Numbered from the stretch's first letter, positions 36,386 through 45,168 are shown. The stretch: 64,000 nucleotides of DNA from Pseudoalteromonas shioyasakiensis (GCF_024518675.1 NZ_JANIGL010000003.1:496001-560000); one strand, 5' to 3'. Notes: generated by a model not told the origin, from the letters alone. Numbers and translations are program-made.

Positions 36386-37054
36386 CTACCTTTTTTCGTC
36401 TTCGATTTTTAATAATAGCTTTTTAATGTCGTTTTTGGCGCCCAAGATATGTTTTTTCAAAAAGTCACAGGCTTTTTTAGTGTCTTTTGCGCGACAGTGA
36501 TTTAACAATGTACGGTGCTCTTCGGGTGCAGTGGTTAAACCACCAGCCAGTAAAATATGCATGCGTACATAGCGCTCTGAATTTTTACTATACATATCTA
36601 CCAGCTCACGAGTTTGTGGCCGTTGCGCGCGCGAATATAATTTACCATGAAATCGACTATTTAAATCGCCCGTTGCTAAATGGGTATCACCTGCATCCAT
36701 AGCGCTTTCAAGCTCAGTTAAAATAAGCTCAGCGTCGATTAAATCTTGATCTGTTAAACCGTCTATTGAATGGCTTAGTAGCTCAGCTTCAAGTAAGGCT
36801 CTTAAATCAAAAATCTCATCAATTTGTGATGCTGAAAGCTCTGTTGCAGTCGCTCCTTTATGCGCTTCGAAGTTAACAAGCCCTTCCGCTTCAAGCTGAA
36901 GGAGTGCCTCGCGTACAGGGATACGGCTTACATTAAGTTCCGCAGCGAGTGCAGCTTGACGTAGTGGATCACCGGCTTTGATCTCACCTGTTAATATTTT
37001 TTCACGGATTGCTTCTGCGACTAATTGGGTACGGGTTTTGTGCTCGATAGCCAT
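36386..37054 (-). CDS. GntR family regulator, FadR/FCD subfamily (hydroxyproline regulon)
   Basis: 222 aa from ATG 37054, with AGAGG six bases upstream. N-terminal winged helix (QLVAEAIREKILTGEIKAGDPL, LAAELNVSRIPVREALLQLEAEGLV), then an FCD ligand domain with the metal-binding Asp/His pattern (RALLEAELLSHSI, LNSRFHGKLY, EEHRTLLNH). FadR-subfamily proteins bind T-x-G-T-xx-A-C-x-A; TTGTATACAA fits this exactly and occurs in five promoters of the island. It is the fourth gene of the epimerase operon. A weak site TAGCATACAT (37077-37086, 7 of 10) lies just upstream. Its effector is probably hydroxyproline or a pathway intermediate; repression is inferred from site positions. Confidence 0.87.
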   Translation of the reverse strand: MAIEHKTRTQLVAEAIREKILTGEIKAGDPLRQAALAAELNVSRIPVREALLQLEAEGLVNFEAHKGATATELSASQIDEIFDLRALLEAELLSHSIDGLTDQDLIDAELILTELESAMDAGDTHLATGDLNSRFHGKLYSRAQRPQTRELVDMYSKNSERYVRMHILLAGGLTTAPEEHRTLLNHCRAKDTKKACDFLKKHILGAKNDIKKLLLKIEDEKR

Positions 37055-37188
37055 GGTGAACCTCTTACATTGCATTTAGCATACATTATACTCAAGTTCA
37101 CTCATATGCCAAGTTAGAATCTGCCTAAGACCTAGATAAATAAGGGGTGAAGCGGGAAATACAATCTGACTTCCCCGCTCAATAAACC

Positions 37189-38685
37189 CTAAGCTTGATA
37201 GCAAATTGGTCGCATAAATCGTAACATTGCATTTGTGCCCACTGAGGTACTGCGTATATCCGTTGAACTTGGGAATGGCCCTCCGTGATTCATTGAACCG
37301 CACACTTCAACGCCTGTTGGCATCTGGTTTTTGATTAACCGCCCTACTTTATATTGCAACGCCTCGATGATTGGCTCAGCTTGAGTTAAATCATTATCTG
37401 TGCCATGGATACTCGCAGTTAACTGGCCCTCTAACTGATTTATCACCATCATCAGTTGCTGTTCGCTATCATAACGAACAATTAGAGCCGCCGGACCAAA
37501 TACCTCTTCATGTAATTGTGGTGTGGTCAAATAGCTATCAGCGCTACAAGCAAACACATGAGCATTGGCGTGAAAGTCTTGTTCAAGCATCCCTTTACCT
37601 AACAAACTCACATCAGCAAGTTCAACCCGTTGATTTATTTGATGCTTAAATGTGTTTACTATCCCCGGTGTCAGCAAGGTATCTGAAACTGATCTACAGA
37701 TATTATCAGCCACTTCGGTTTCTAGTTCGTCACACCCTGTTGGCACTAACCAAAGCCCAGGGCTGGTGCAAAATTGACCATTTCCCATCAACATTGACTG
37801 ACACAATGACTGAGCAATACCCTTTGCTTCTTTGCTTGCTTTATTTGGTAAGATTATTTGTGGGTTTATACTCCCTAACTCACCGTAAAACGGGATCGGT
37901 TCTTCACGTTTCGCAATCGTATCTTGGAGCATACTTGCCACATTAAATGATCCGGTAAACCCAACGGCTTTTATCTGCGGAGCAGCCACTAATTGATGAG
38001 AAATGTCATACGCTTTGCTTTGTACCATGGCAAAAACCCCTAAAGGCATTGCACATTCTTTAATAGCGGCTAATACTGCTCGTGCCATTAACTCACCCGT
38101 TCCTGGATGTGCTGTATGATTTTTAACAATCACCGGGCACCCAGCTGCAAGCGCTGCGGCAGTGTCGCCGCCAAGGGTTGAAAATGCATATGGAAAGTTA
38201 GACGCACCAAATACAGCAACAGGGCCTAGCGGTAAGTAGTTGAGTTCAGTATGAGGCTTGGCCATCGGTGCTCTTGTTGGATCTGCTTCATCAACTAATT
38301 TTAAGCCTAATGGTGATTCAGGGTTTTCACGTAATGCATTGGCAAAGGCTTTAAGCTGATTTACGGTGCGCATTCGCTCACCTTGTAAACGAGCAAATGG
38401 TAAATTAGTTTCTAACTGCGTTTGCTCTAGTAGGTTATCACCCAACGCTAAAATATGCGTCGCAATACAATCTAAAAAGTCTGCGCGTTGGGCGTAAGTC
38501 GTTTTACGGTATTCTAAAAATGCATCTTGTGCAGCATTAACCGCTGCGGTCAATTCAACCGCCCCAATATTAAAAAAGCGCGTTGCTAATGGGGTGTTTT
38601 GCGCCGGTGAAAATGCATGAAACTCACCATGCTCACCTTGGCCTAGCCATTGCCCTGCGACTAAACTTTGTCCTGTTAATGTCAT
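37189..38685 (-). CDS. Aldehyde dehydrogenase, likely 2-ketoglutarate semialdehyde dehydrogenase
   Basis: 498 aa, AGAGGAA before the ATG. The aldehyde dehydrogenase core is complete: Asn163 (FGASNFPYAF), Lys188 (VIVKNHTAHPG), Glu269 (FYGELGSINP) and Cys306 (GQFCTSPG). The GELGSINP and CTSPG contexts are those of the ketoglutarate semialdehyde dehydrogenase group that ends sugar-acid and hydroxyproline pathways. It lies 13 bp after the epimerase gene in the same operon, and would oxidise the deaminase product to 2-ketoglutarate for the TCA cycle. Confidence 0.88.
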   Translation of the reverse strand: MTLTGQSLVAGQWLGQGEHGEFHAFSPAQNTPLATRFFNIGAVELTAAVNAAQDAFLEYRKTTYAQRADFLDCIATHILALGDNLLEQTQLETNLPFARLQGERMRTVNQLKAFANALRENPESPLGLKLVDEADPTRAPMAKPHTELNYLPLGPVAVFGASNFPYAFSTLGGDTAAALAAGCPVIVKNHTAHPGTGELMARAVLAAIKECAMPLGVFAMVQSKAYDISHQLVAAPQIKAVGFTGSFNVASMLQDTIAKREEPIPFYGELGSINPQIILPNKASKEAKGIAQSLCQSMLMGNGQFCTSPGLWLVPTGCDELETEVADNICRSVSDTLLTPGIVNTFKHQINQRVELADVSLLGKGMLEQDFHANAHVFACSADSYLTTPQLHEEVFGPAALIVRYDSEQQLMMVINQLEGQLTASIHGTDNDLTQAEPIIEALQYKVGRLIKNQMPTGVEVCGSMNHGGPFPSSTDIRSTSVGTNAMLRFMRPICYQA

Positions 38686-38698
38686 GCTTTATTCCTCT

Positions 38699-39700
38699 TT
38701 ATATTACTTGAAACCCAAATGCATATGGGTCATCGTCGTCAACTGTGATGGTGCTGGTACCGGTTACCCGAGACCAACCGCGAATACTTGGGAGTATTGC
38801 CGGTATTCCTGAGAGTTCAGTTACTTGCTCAATACAGCCAACAAATTGACTGCCGATATAACTTTCATGGATAAAATCTTGTTGTGGTGCTAGTTGCCCT
38901 TTGGCAAAAAGTTGCGCCATGCGAGCGCTTGTTCCTGTACCGCAAGGCGAACGATCAATGGCTTTATCACCATAAAAAACTGCATTTGCGGCGTCTGAAT
39001 TGGCATTTTTTGGGGTGCCTGTCCATAAAACATGGCTTGCGCCTTGAACGGTTGAGTCAAGCGGATGAACACATTTAATTTTGGCGTTTATCGCATCACG
39101 CACCACTGGGCTGTACTGTAAAATTTGCCCAGCAGTTAAATGTTCAATACCTTTATAATTACCCTGTGGTTCAACAATAATGTAGAAGTTGCCACCATAG
39201 GCAATATCTACCTCAAGCTCACCCAATTCAGGCACTTCAATAACTATCGACTGATGTGCTAAATACGCAGGTACATTATAAATTTTTACCCACTGTACTT
39301 TGCCATCACTCATTTCATAGTTGATCTGGACACGCCCAGCAGGTGTGTCTAGCAGCAGAGTGCCCGGCACTTTTGCATGTAACAAACCATGCTCTAAAGC
39401 AAACGTAACAATGCCCATTGTGCCGTGGCCGCACATAGGCAAACACCCGGATGTTTCAACAAATAAAATAGCTGCATCGCCGTCTTCTGTGGTCGGTGGA
39501 TATATAAATCCTCCCGACATCATATCGTGGCCACGGGGTTCAAACATGAGTGCTTGGCGGATCCAATCGTGATTTTGTAAAAAGTCTTGGCGCTTTTCAC
39601 TCATGCTCTGCCCACTCAATAGAGGATGACCACTGGTTATAAGCCTAACTGGGTTGCCACAGGTATGGCCATCAATACAAAAAAAGGTCCCTTTACGCAT
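38699..39700 (-). CDS. lhpA: 4-hydroxyproline 2-epimerase (proline racemase family)
   Basis: 333 aa. Same fold as the dehydratase at 26.6 kb but with both catalytic cysteines, Cys90 (CLPMCGHGT) and Cys253 (DRSPCGTG). The Cys/Cys pair plus CLPMCGHGT and LDTPAGRV context indicates 4-hydroxyproline epimerase rather than proline racemase or dehydratase. It converts trans-4-hydroxy-L-proline to cis-4-hydroxy-D-proline. Its start is only 3 bp after the stop of a small upstream frame and has no good ribosome site, so translation is probably coupled. The operon promoter carries the island palindrome. Confidence 0.88.
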   Translation of the reverse strand: MRKGTFFCIDGHTCGNPVRLITSGHPLLSGQSMSEKRQDFLQNHDWIRQALMFEPRGHDMMSGGFIYPPTTEDGDAAILFVETSGCLPMCGHGTMGIVTFALEHGLLHAKVPGTLLLDTPAGRVQINYEMSDGKVQWVKIYNVPAYLAHQSIVIEVPELGELEVDIAYGGNFYIIVEPQGNYKGIEHLTAGQILQYSPVVRDAINAKIKCVHPLDSTVQGASHVLWTGTPKNANSDAANAVFYGDKAIDRSPCGTGTSARMAQLFAKGQLAPQQDFIHESYIGSQFVGCIEQVTELSGIPAILPSIRGWSRVTGTSTITVDDDDPYAFGFQVI

Positions 39701-39703
39701 AAC

Positions 39704-39928
39704 TTAGCCCAATTTTAATTTTGTTAAGTTAATACGCTCTGCCACTACTTTATTAGAAAGCGTCATATCAGTGGGTTGCTCGTTGTTCAAAGTCGCTGAA
39801 ATAATGCCATGAACACCTTTAAAAATAAGTTCAGCGATCATTTTTGCCTTTATCGCAAATTTAATGCCGTTCTGTGCATAAAACAGTGTCGTGACTGCTA
39901 CAAAGGCCCTTTGCCAATTTACTGTCAT
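39704..39928 (-). CDS. Small protein of unknown function, first in the epimerase operon
   Basis: 74 aa from ATG 39928, the first in-frame start downstream of the operon promoter; the frame continues upstream through the promoter and so is not coding there. AGG is weak but present. The sequence (MTVNWQRAFVAVTTLFYAQNG..., ending VAERINLTKLKLG) matches no family I know and has no clear membrane segment. It may be a leader whose translation drives the epimerase, which lacks its own ribosome site 3 bp further on. A degenerate fragment of a longer gene is the alternative. Confidence 0.5.
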   Translation of the reverse strand: MTVNWQRAFVAVTTLFYAQNGIKFAIKAKMIAELIFKGVHGIISATLNNEQPTDMTLSNKVVAERINLTKLKLG

Positions 39929-39959
39929 TTTAATTACCTGATTGATGTTTAGACTTGAT

Positions 39960-39988
39960 ATAATAGGTATATTGTATACAATAATCAA
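39960..39988 (-). promoter_or_regulatory. Promoter and GntR operator of the epimerase operon
   Basis: On the minus strand -35 TTGATT (39983-39988) and -10 TATTAT (39960-39965) are 17 bp apart. The palindrome TATTGTATACAATA (39970-39983) fills the spacer exactly, the classic position for a repressor. The first ATG is 32 bp downstream of the -10. Confidence 0.78.
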
Positions 39989-40178
39989 TATCCTGTTTTC
40001 ATATTCCTTCATTTGTTGCCTTAGTTCGGTACGTGAGAAGCGATTTGAAATACGATAAAAAACTGAAAATAAACAATAAAAACATAAACAAAACAAACTG
40101 TGAAAAATCATATTTTGTAATTTAAAAACTAAATGCAATATTGCGATAAGCCGTGATGTATCAGCTAAAACAAGCATA

Positions 40179-40188
40179 TTGCATACAG
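40179..40188 (+). promoter_or_regulatory. GntR operator in front of the FAD dehydrogenase gene
   Basis: TTGCATACAG matches 8 of 10 positions of the TTGTATACAA palindrome. It overlaps the AGGGG ribosome site and ends 10 bp before the TTG start codon, so it would sit over or just past the transcription start. Confidence 0.5.
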
Positions 40189-40198
40189 GGGTAGTATT

Positions 40199-41488
40199 TT
40201 GTCTGATAATAAAACACAACATATTGGCGTGGTTGGGGCGGGTGTAATTGGTATTTGTTGTGCGTTAAATTTACAGCGCGCTGGCTTTAAGGTTACATTG
40301 TATGATGAGAATGGTTTAGCCCAAGGCTGCTCAAAAGGCAATGCAGGACACTTTGCAACAGAACAAGTTTTCCCCTTGGCACACCCCGCACTATTAAAGA
40401 AATTACCCGCTATGTTATTTAACCCATTAGGGCCATTACGAATAGATTGGCGATACATTATCAAAGCCCTGCCTTGGTTTTGGCATTTTGGCAAAAACAT
40501 GCAAAGTAAAATTTATAAGGCGAATACATCTGCACTCAAAGCTTTAAATCAAGAGGCACTCAGTGCATACGAAAACTTACTTAATGAGTTTAATTTAGGG
40601 CACTTACTTACTAAAAAAGGCAGTTTATTGACATTTGAAACAACGCCGTTAACTCAAATAAATAGCCTTTATAACAGTTTTAAAGAACAAGGGGTTGCCG
40701 TTGAATTACTCAATTCAGAGCAACTACGTATATTAGAGCCGAACTTAACAACCGCAATTTCTTACGCTTTGTTATTTAAAGATGTGGCTCACAGTGTTGA
40801 TCCGCATTTATTTTGTCTAAATCTAGCAGAGCAGTTTAGCGCGTTAGGGGGACAGTTTTGTCAACAAAAAATAACCTCTATCGTACAGACTGACAAGGAT
40901 TTTACCCTCGCTAGCAAGACGCATAATTTTACTGCAGATAAAGTAGTTATTGCAGCAGGTGCATGGAGCAAATCGTTGTTAACGCCTTTGGGTTATAAAA
41001 TACCCTTAGATACAGAGCGTGGTTATCATTGCATGGTTACTAGTAATTATGGCCTTTCAAGGCCTGTCGCTTCTGCAGAGCGCAGCTTTATAATGACCCC
41101 TATGAGTCAAGGCTTACGAATTGCTGGCACCGTAGAATTTGCAGGTTTAGAGCGGAAAATGAATGCTAAGCGCGCACTTGCACTTTTGCCCAATGCAAAA
41201 GCAATGCTCAATGATACAACTGTTGACCTAAAACCTAATAGTGTTTGGATGGGCTGTAGGCCATCATTACCAGATTCACTTCCGGTCATCGGTGAAGCGC
41301 CATCTCACTCTAATTTATTTTTGGCGTTCGGACATCAACACCTCGGATTAACCCAAGGTGCTATTACAGCAGAGCTAATCACGTCACTTTGCCTAAAACA
41401 GCCTACAAAAATTGATCTAACGCCTTATTGTATCAGCCGCTTTTCAACTCAAGCTGCTTGCAGTTCACACATCCCACTTGCACAATAG
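40199..41488 (+). CDS. FAD-dependent D-amino acid dehydrogenase, likely cis-4-hydroxy-D-proline dehydrogenase
   Basis: 429 aa starting with TTG at 40199; AGGGG lies 7 bp upstream and no ATG or GTG fits better. The N-terminus is a FAD-binding Rossmann motif (GVVGAGVIGICCALNLQRAGF...) and the rest follows the DadA/DAO fold (RGYHCMVT, SVWMGCRPSLPDSLPVIG, FGHQHLGLTQG). By context it oxidises cis-4-hydroxy-D-proline to delta1-pyrroline-4-hydroxy-2-carboxylate, passing electrons to the respiratory chain. It is divergent from the epimerase operon and 22 bp ahead of a second M24 peptidase. General D-amino acid oxidation is the alternative. Confidence 0.85.
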   Translation: MSDNKTQHIGVVGAGVIGICCALNLQRAGFKVTLYDENGLAQGCSKGNAGHFATEQVFPLAHPALLKKLPAMLFNPLGPLRIDWRYIIKALPWFWHFGKNMQSKIYKANTSALKALNQEALSAYENLLNEFNLGHLLTKKGSLLTFETTPLTQINSLYNSFKEQGVAVELLNSEQLRILEPNLTTAISYALLFKDVAHSVDPHLFCLNLAEQFSALGGQFCQQKITSIVQTDKDFTLASKTHNFTADKVVIAAGAWSKSLLTPLGYKIPLDTERGYHCMVTSNYGLSRPVASAERSFIMTPMSQGLRIAGTVEFAGLERKMNAKRALALLPNAKAMLNDTTVDLKPNSVWMGCRPSLPDSLPVIGEAPSHSNLFLAFGHQHLGLTQGAITAELITSLCLKQPTKIDLTPYCISRFSTQAACSSHIPLAQ

Positions 41489-41510
41489 CCACACTAACGA
41501 GGAGAGCACT

Positions 41511-42755
41511 ATGACAACCCAAGGTATTGGCACCCAAACCCAAGAACAAGCACTTGCCAGTTTAACTAATATGACTGACGATTTAACCCCGATTCAACCA
41601 CAAGAGCACCGAGAGCGCATAAAAAAAGCCCAGCAATACATGCAAGCTAATAATATAGATGCCATCTATCTTAATGCGGGCACAAATTTGACCTACTTCA
41701 CAGGTATGCGTTGGTATGCAAGTGAACGACTGGTAGGAGCAATTTTACCTGCACAAGGTGAAGTACAATATATTGCTCCCTATTTTGAGATTGGTTCATT
41801 GAATGGGTTTAAAGTCATTGATGGGCCGATCCGTGGTTGGCAAGAGCATGAATCTCCATACCAGCTGTTTGTCAACGTAATAACCGAAATGGGCATTGCG
41901 CCAGACGGCACGATAGGCATTGATGAAAGCGCACAGTTTTTTATTTTTGATGGTATTAATAAAGTACAACCAAGCTTAAATTTGATTAATGCCCAGCCGG
42001 TTACAGCCCATTGCCGTATGCATAAATCAGCCAATGAATTAGCATTAATGCAACGAGCAATGGATATGACATTGGCGGTACATAAAGCCACAGCCAGTAT
42101 GCTTCACGAAGGTATTAGCACCACAGAAGTTGAAGCATTCATTAAGCAAGCGCACCAAAAAGTAGGCGCGCCAGGAAACTACTTCTGTATTGTACTGTTT
42201 GGAGTGGCGACTTCGTTTCCTCATGGGGTGAAAGATCCGCAAATCCTGAAAAAAGGCGATATGGTATTAATTGATACTGGTTGTAAAGTGCATGATTATC
42301 TATCAGACATTACCCGTACCTATGTCTTTGGTGAAGCAACTGAGCGTCAGCGTCAGTTTTGGGATTATGAAAAAGCCGCACAAATCGCTGCATTTAATGA
42401 AGCGAAAATAGGCCAAACATGTGAAGCTGTTGATGCTGCTGCACGTAATTATTTAGCAGAGCAAGGCCTTGGCCCTGAATACCAAACACCTGGGTGCCCA
42501 CACCGTACCGGCCACGGCATTGGCTTGGACATTCACGAATGGCCTTATTTAGTCGGCGGCGACAAAACCCCTCTCGCCACAGGCATGTGCTTTAGTAACG
42601 AGCCTATGTTGGTTGTACCTGATGAATTTGGTGTACGCTTAGAAGATCACTTTTATATGACTGATAACGGTCCAAAATGGTTTACTGAGCCAGCCCATAG
42701 CATCGACAACCCATTTGGGTTAAAAGACTACTTCTGCTCAGCTGAAATCGATTAA
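41511..42755 (+). CDS. M24 family Xaa-Pro aminopeptidase
   Basis: 414 aa from ATG 41511, behind GAGGAG; an earlier start at 41478 overlaps the dehydrogenase and has no ribosome site. Two-domain creatinase/aminopeptidase P fold with all metal ligands: LIDTGCKVHDYLSDITRT (two Asp), HRTGHGIGLDIHEWP (His), FSNEPM (Glu) and VRLEDHF (Glu). It is the second prolyl peptidase of the island and differs from the one at 25.5 kb, so the two may have different peptide lengths or residues. Cotranscribed with the FAD dehydrogenase; a strong terminator follows. Confidence 0.9.
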   Translation: MTTQGIGTQTQEQALASLTNMTDDLTPIQPQEHRERIKKAQQYMQANNIDAIYLNAGTNLTYFTGMRWYASERLVGAILPAQGEVQYIAPYFEIGSLNGFKVIDGPIRGWQEHESPYQLFVNVITEMGIAPDGTIGIDESAQFFIFDGINKVQPSLNLINAQPVTAHCRMHKSANELALMQRAMDMTLAVHKATASMLHEGISTTEVEAFIKQAHQKVGAPGNYFCIVLFGVATSFPHGVKDPQILKKGDMVLIDTGCKVHDYLSDITRTYVFGEATERQRQFWDYEKAAQIAAFNEAKIGQTCEAVDAAARNYLAEQGLGPEYQTPGCPHRTGHGIGLDIHEWPYLVGGDKTPLATGMCFSNEPMLVVPDEFGVRLEDHFYMTDNGPKWFTEPAHSIDNPFGLKDYFCSAEID

Positions 42756-42766
42756 TAAACCCATCT

Positions 42767-42803
42767 AAAGCTGCACAGTTTGCCCATACTGTGCAGCTTT
42801 TAT
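42767..42803 (+). terminator. Intrinsic terminator after the Xaa-Pro aminopeptidase gene
   Basis: A 13-bp perfect stem (AAAGCTGCACAGT and its complement) with an 8-nt loop ends in TTTTATT. It starts 11 bp after the stop codon. Confidence 0.9.
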
Positions 42804-42883
42804 TGTAACTTTTGAAATAATACTTGAATTAAGCTTCCTTAGTCAGCATATCAAACTTACATTTCGTAAAAATAGGCTCACTC

Positions 42884-43531
42884 ATGAAAAAGCTTAAAAT
42901 CGACATCGTTTCAGATGTTATGTGTCCATGGTGCATTATTGGCTATAAAAACCTTGAAACCGCATTAGCCCAATTAAGTGACGAATTCGAAGCTGATATT
43001 AGTTGGAAGCCATTTGAATTAAATCCTGATATGCCTGTTGAAGGGCAAGATTTAAATGAGCATTTACAACAAAAATATGGCCTGAGCGAAGAGCAAGGTG
43101 ACGAAAACCGTCAGCGTATTTTAGAGATGGGCGAAAAAGCAGGTTTTACCTTTAATTTTGACGGCAAACGCATCATGATCAACAGTTTTGATCTACATCG
43201 TTTACTCACTTGGGCTGCAACCGAAGGTAAACAAACAGAGCTTAAACTAGCTTTATTTAAAGCCCACTTTACTGATTTAATTTTCCTTAATGAGCAAGAC
43301 AACCTGCTTGATGTAGTACAAAGTGTTGGCCTTGATAGAGCCCGTGCAAAAGAGATTTTAGACTCAGGCGAGTATTTTCAAGAGGTTCGTAGCGAGCAAA
43401 ATAAGCTTCAACAAATGGGCATTACCTCAGTGCCAACCTTTATTATTAACGATCAATACGCCCTCACCGGCGGCCAACCAAGCGACGCATTTGTACAAGC
43501 ATTTAAGCAAATTGCAGAGCAAGAAGTTTAA
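42884..43531 (+). CDS. DsbA-family oxidoreductase (FrnE-like)
   Basis: 215 aa with no signal peptide, so cytoplasmic. The N-terminal thioredoxin strand leads to a CPWC active site (Cys14 and Cys17) in IDIVSDVMCPWCIIGYKNLE, and the helical insert and SVPTFIINDQYALTGGQPSDAF cis-proline region match the FrnE subgroup of DsbA proteins. Such proteins catalyse disulfide exchange or glutathione-linked isomerisation and relate to oxidative stress. It has its own terminator. No link to the hydroxyproline genes is evident. Confidence 0.9.
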   Translation: MKKLKIDIVSDVMCPWCIIGYKNLETALAQLSDEFEADISWKPFELNPDMPVEGQDLNEHLQQKYGLSEEQGDENRQRILEMGEKAGFTFNFDGKRIMINSFDLHRLLTWAATEGKQTELKLALFKAHFTDLIFLNEQDNLLDVVQSVGLDRARAKEILDSGEYFQEVRSEQNKLQQMGITSVPTFIINDQYALTGGQPSDAFVQAFKQIAEQEV

Positions 43532-43545
43532 TAGCTTAACAAGCC

Positions 43546-43575
43546 AGTCACGTAAATAAAATTTACGTGACTTTT
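43546..43575 (+). terminator. Intrinsic terminator after the DsbA-family gene
   Basis: A 12-bp perfect stem (AGTCACGTAAAT and its complement) around AAA is followed by TTT. It begins 14 bp past the stop. Confidence 0.75.
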
Positions 43576-43735
43576 GGTTAATATTTTACCACTCCCCCTT
43601 TTTCGTCAGTAGATTTACCAGTCAGTTACAATCGTTTACATACTCTGTTCCTTTTTTATTTTTGCACTGAAAACTCATGATATTCTTCATAAAAAGCAGG
43701 TTTATCTGCAACTCACACACAATAATGGAGAATCT

Positions 43736-45148
43736 ATGAAAAGCGTATTCAAGGTCCCGCATACTTTGATTTTACTGCTAGGTATGATGATAATCGCGCT
43801 GGTTGCTACTTGGTTAGTACCGCAAGGCTTTTTTGATACCACTTTGACTGAAAATGGCCGCGAAATGGTAATGGCAGGCACTTATCAAACTGTCGCTGAA
43901 CGTCATTATTTAACTCCATGGGATCTACTAACCGCAATCCCTAGAGCCTTTGCCGCTGCACAAGATGTGATCTTTTTTGTATTGATTGTGGGTGGTGTAC
44001 TTGCCATCGCTCGCGCAACAGGAACCGTCGATGCACTGATTGGCCGATTACTTGAACGCCACGGCGAAAAGCCGCAACGACTTATATTTATGGTGGTTTT
44101 TTGTTTTGCCTTGGCATCAAGCAGTATTGGTACTGCCGGCGAATACATTCCATTTGTGCTGATTTTAGTGGCTTTATGTAAAGCAATGCGACTAGATGCG
44201 ATGACAGCAGTAGGAATGATCGTCGCAGGTTATGGTATTGGCTATGGCGTGTCTGCTTTTAATCCTTTTACAGTTCTAATTGCACAACAAATAGCTGAAG
44301 TGCCTGTTTACTCTGGCTTATGGCTCAGGTTAGCGATATTTATACCCTTTGTATTAATTGGTTTTCATCATGTATGGCAATACACCAAGCGTGTTGCAGC
44401 AGATCCAAATAAATCAATGATGCTAGACGTACCTTGCCCGTTAAGTAACAAAGAGACCCCACATTACCCTGAATTAGCACTGCGCCATAAACTCATTCTA
44501 GGTAGCTTTATTATTACTTTAGGCATTGCTGTATGGGGCATTGCAACCAAAGGCTGGTACTTATACGAATTAGGCGGCGTGTTTATTGCTTGGGGTGCAG
44601 TAGTTGCGATACTGGGTCGCTTATCTGCAAACGAAACAGCCAATCGTTTTATTGAAGGTGTCTCTGACTTAGTAACGACCGCTATCTTAATCGGTGTCGC
44701 ACGTGGTATTGCGTTGATCCTTGAAGATGGACAAATATTACATAGCTTAGTACACGGAATGTCGCTGCCACTTTCCTATGTAAGCGCTGAAATATCAGCA
44801 ATAGGCATGTTAGTAATACAAACATTACTTAATACGTTTATTCCATCAGGTTCAGGGCAAGCCTATGTCACAATGCCATTAATGGCACCATTGGGCGATT
44901 TAGTCGGCGTGCCACGTCAAGTTGCTGTATTGGCTTATCAATTTGGTGATGGCTTTTCTAATATGATCATTCCAACCAATGCTGTATTGATGGGTATTTT
45001 AGGAATGGCGGGTGTACCCTATGGCCACTGGTTCCGTTTTTGCTTACCGCTACTGATAAAGTTAATGGTAGCAGCATCTATTGTATTAGTACTTGCAGTC
45101 ATGTTTGGCTATGGTCTGGATGTACAACCGAAGGCCGTTAGCAGTTAG
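43736..45148 (+). CDS. YfcC-type membrane transporter
   Basis: 470 aa with about 11-12 membrane segments, GGAG before the ATG. It opens VPHTLILLLGMMIIALVATWLVPQG and carries the family segments SSIGTAGEYIPFVLILVALC, GYGIGYGVSAFNPFTVLIAQQ and NTFIPSGSGQAYVTMPLMAPLGDLVGVPRQVAVLAYQFGDGFSNMIIP (split for length). YfcC/ArcD-related carriers move amino acids, peptides or dicarboxylates. The position beside the hydroxyproline genes suggests hydroxyproline or proline-peptide uptake, but no island operator was found upstream. Its 3' end runs into a heptanucleotide repeat. Confidence 0.85.
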   Translation: MKSVFKVPHTLILLLGMMIIALVATWLVPQGFFDTTLTENGREMVMAGTYQTVAERHYLTPWDLLTAIPRAFAAAQDVIFFVLIVGGVLAIARATGTVDALIGRLLERHGEKPQRLIFMVVFCFALASSSIGTAGEYIPFVLILVALCKAMRLDAMTAVGMIVAGYGIGYGVSAFNPFTVLIAQQIAEVPVYSGLWLRLAIFIPFVLIGFHHVWQYTKRVAADPNKSMMLDVPCPLSNKETPHYPELALRHKLILGSFIITLGIAVWGIATKGWYLYELGGVFIAWGAVVAILGRLSANETANRFIEGVSDLVTTAILIGVARGIALILEDGQILHSLVHGMSLPLSYVSAEISAIGMLVIQTLLNTFIPSGSGQAYVTMPLMAPLGDLVGVPRQVAVLAYQFGDGFSNMIIPTNAVLMGILGMAGVPYGHWFRFCLPLLIKLMVAASIVLVLAVMFGYGLDVQPKAVSS

Positions 45149-45168
45149 CAGTTAGCAGTTAGCAGTTA
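45137..45168 (+). repeat. Heptanucleotide tandem repeat at the 3' end of the transporter gene
   Basis: Four full copies of GTTAGCA plus a partial GTTA. The first stop codon (TAG, 45146-45148) is in the second copy. Because a stop appears in every third frame position of the repeat, copy-number changes past the second unit do not alter the protein. Confidence 0.85.

Noticed and set aside
39929-40222. Upstream extension of the small frame before the epimerase (hydrophobic, to 40222)
   Set aside because: It passes through the predicted promoter and operator and the start of the divergent FAD dehydrogenase; the coding part can only begin at 39928.
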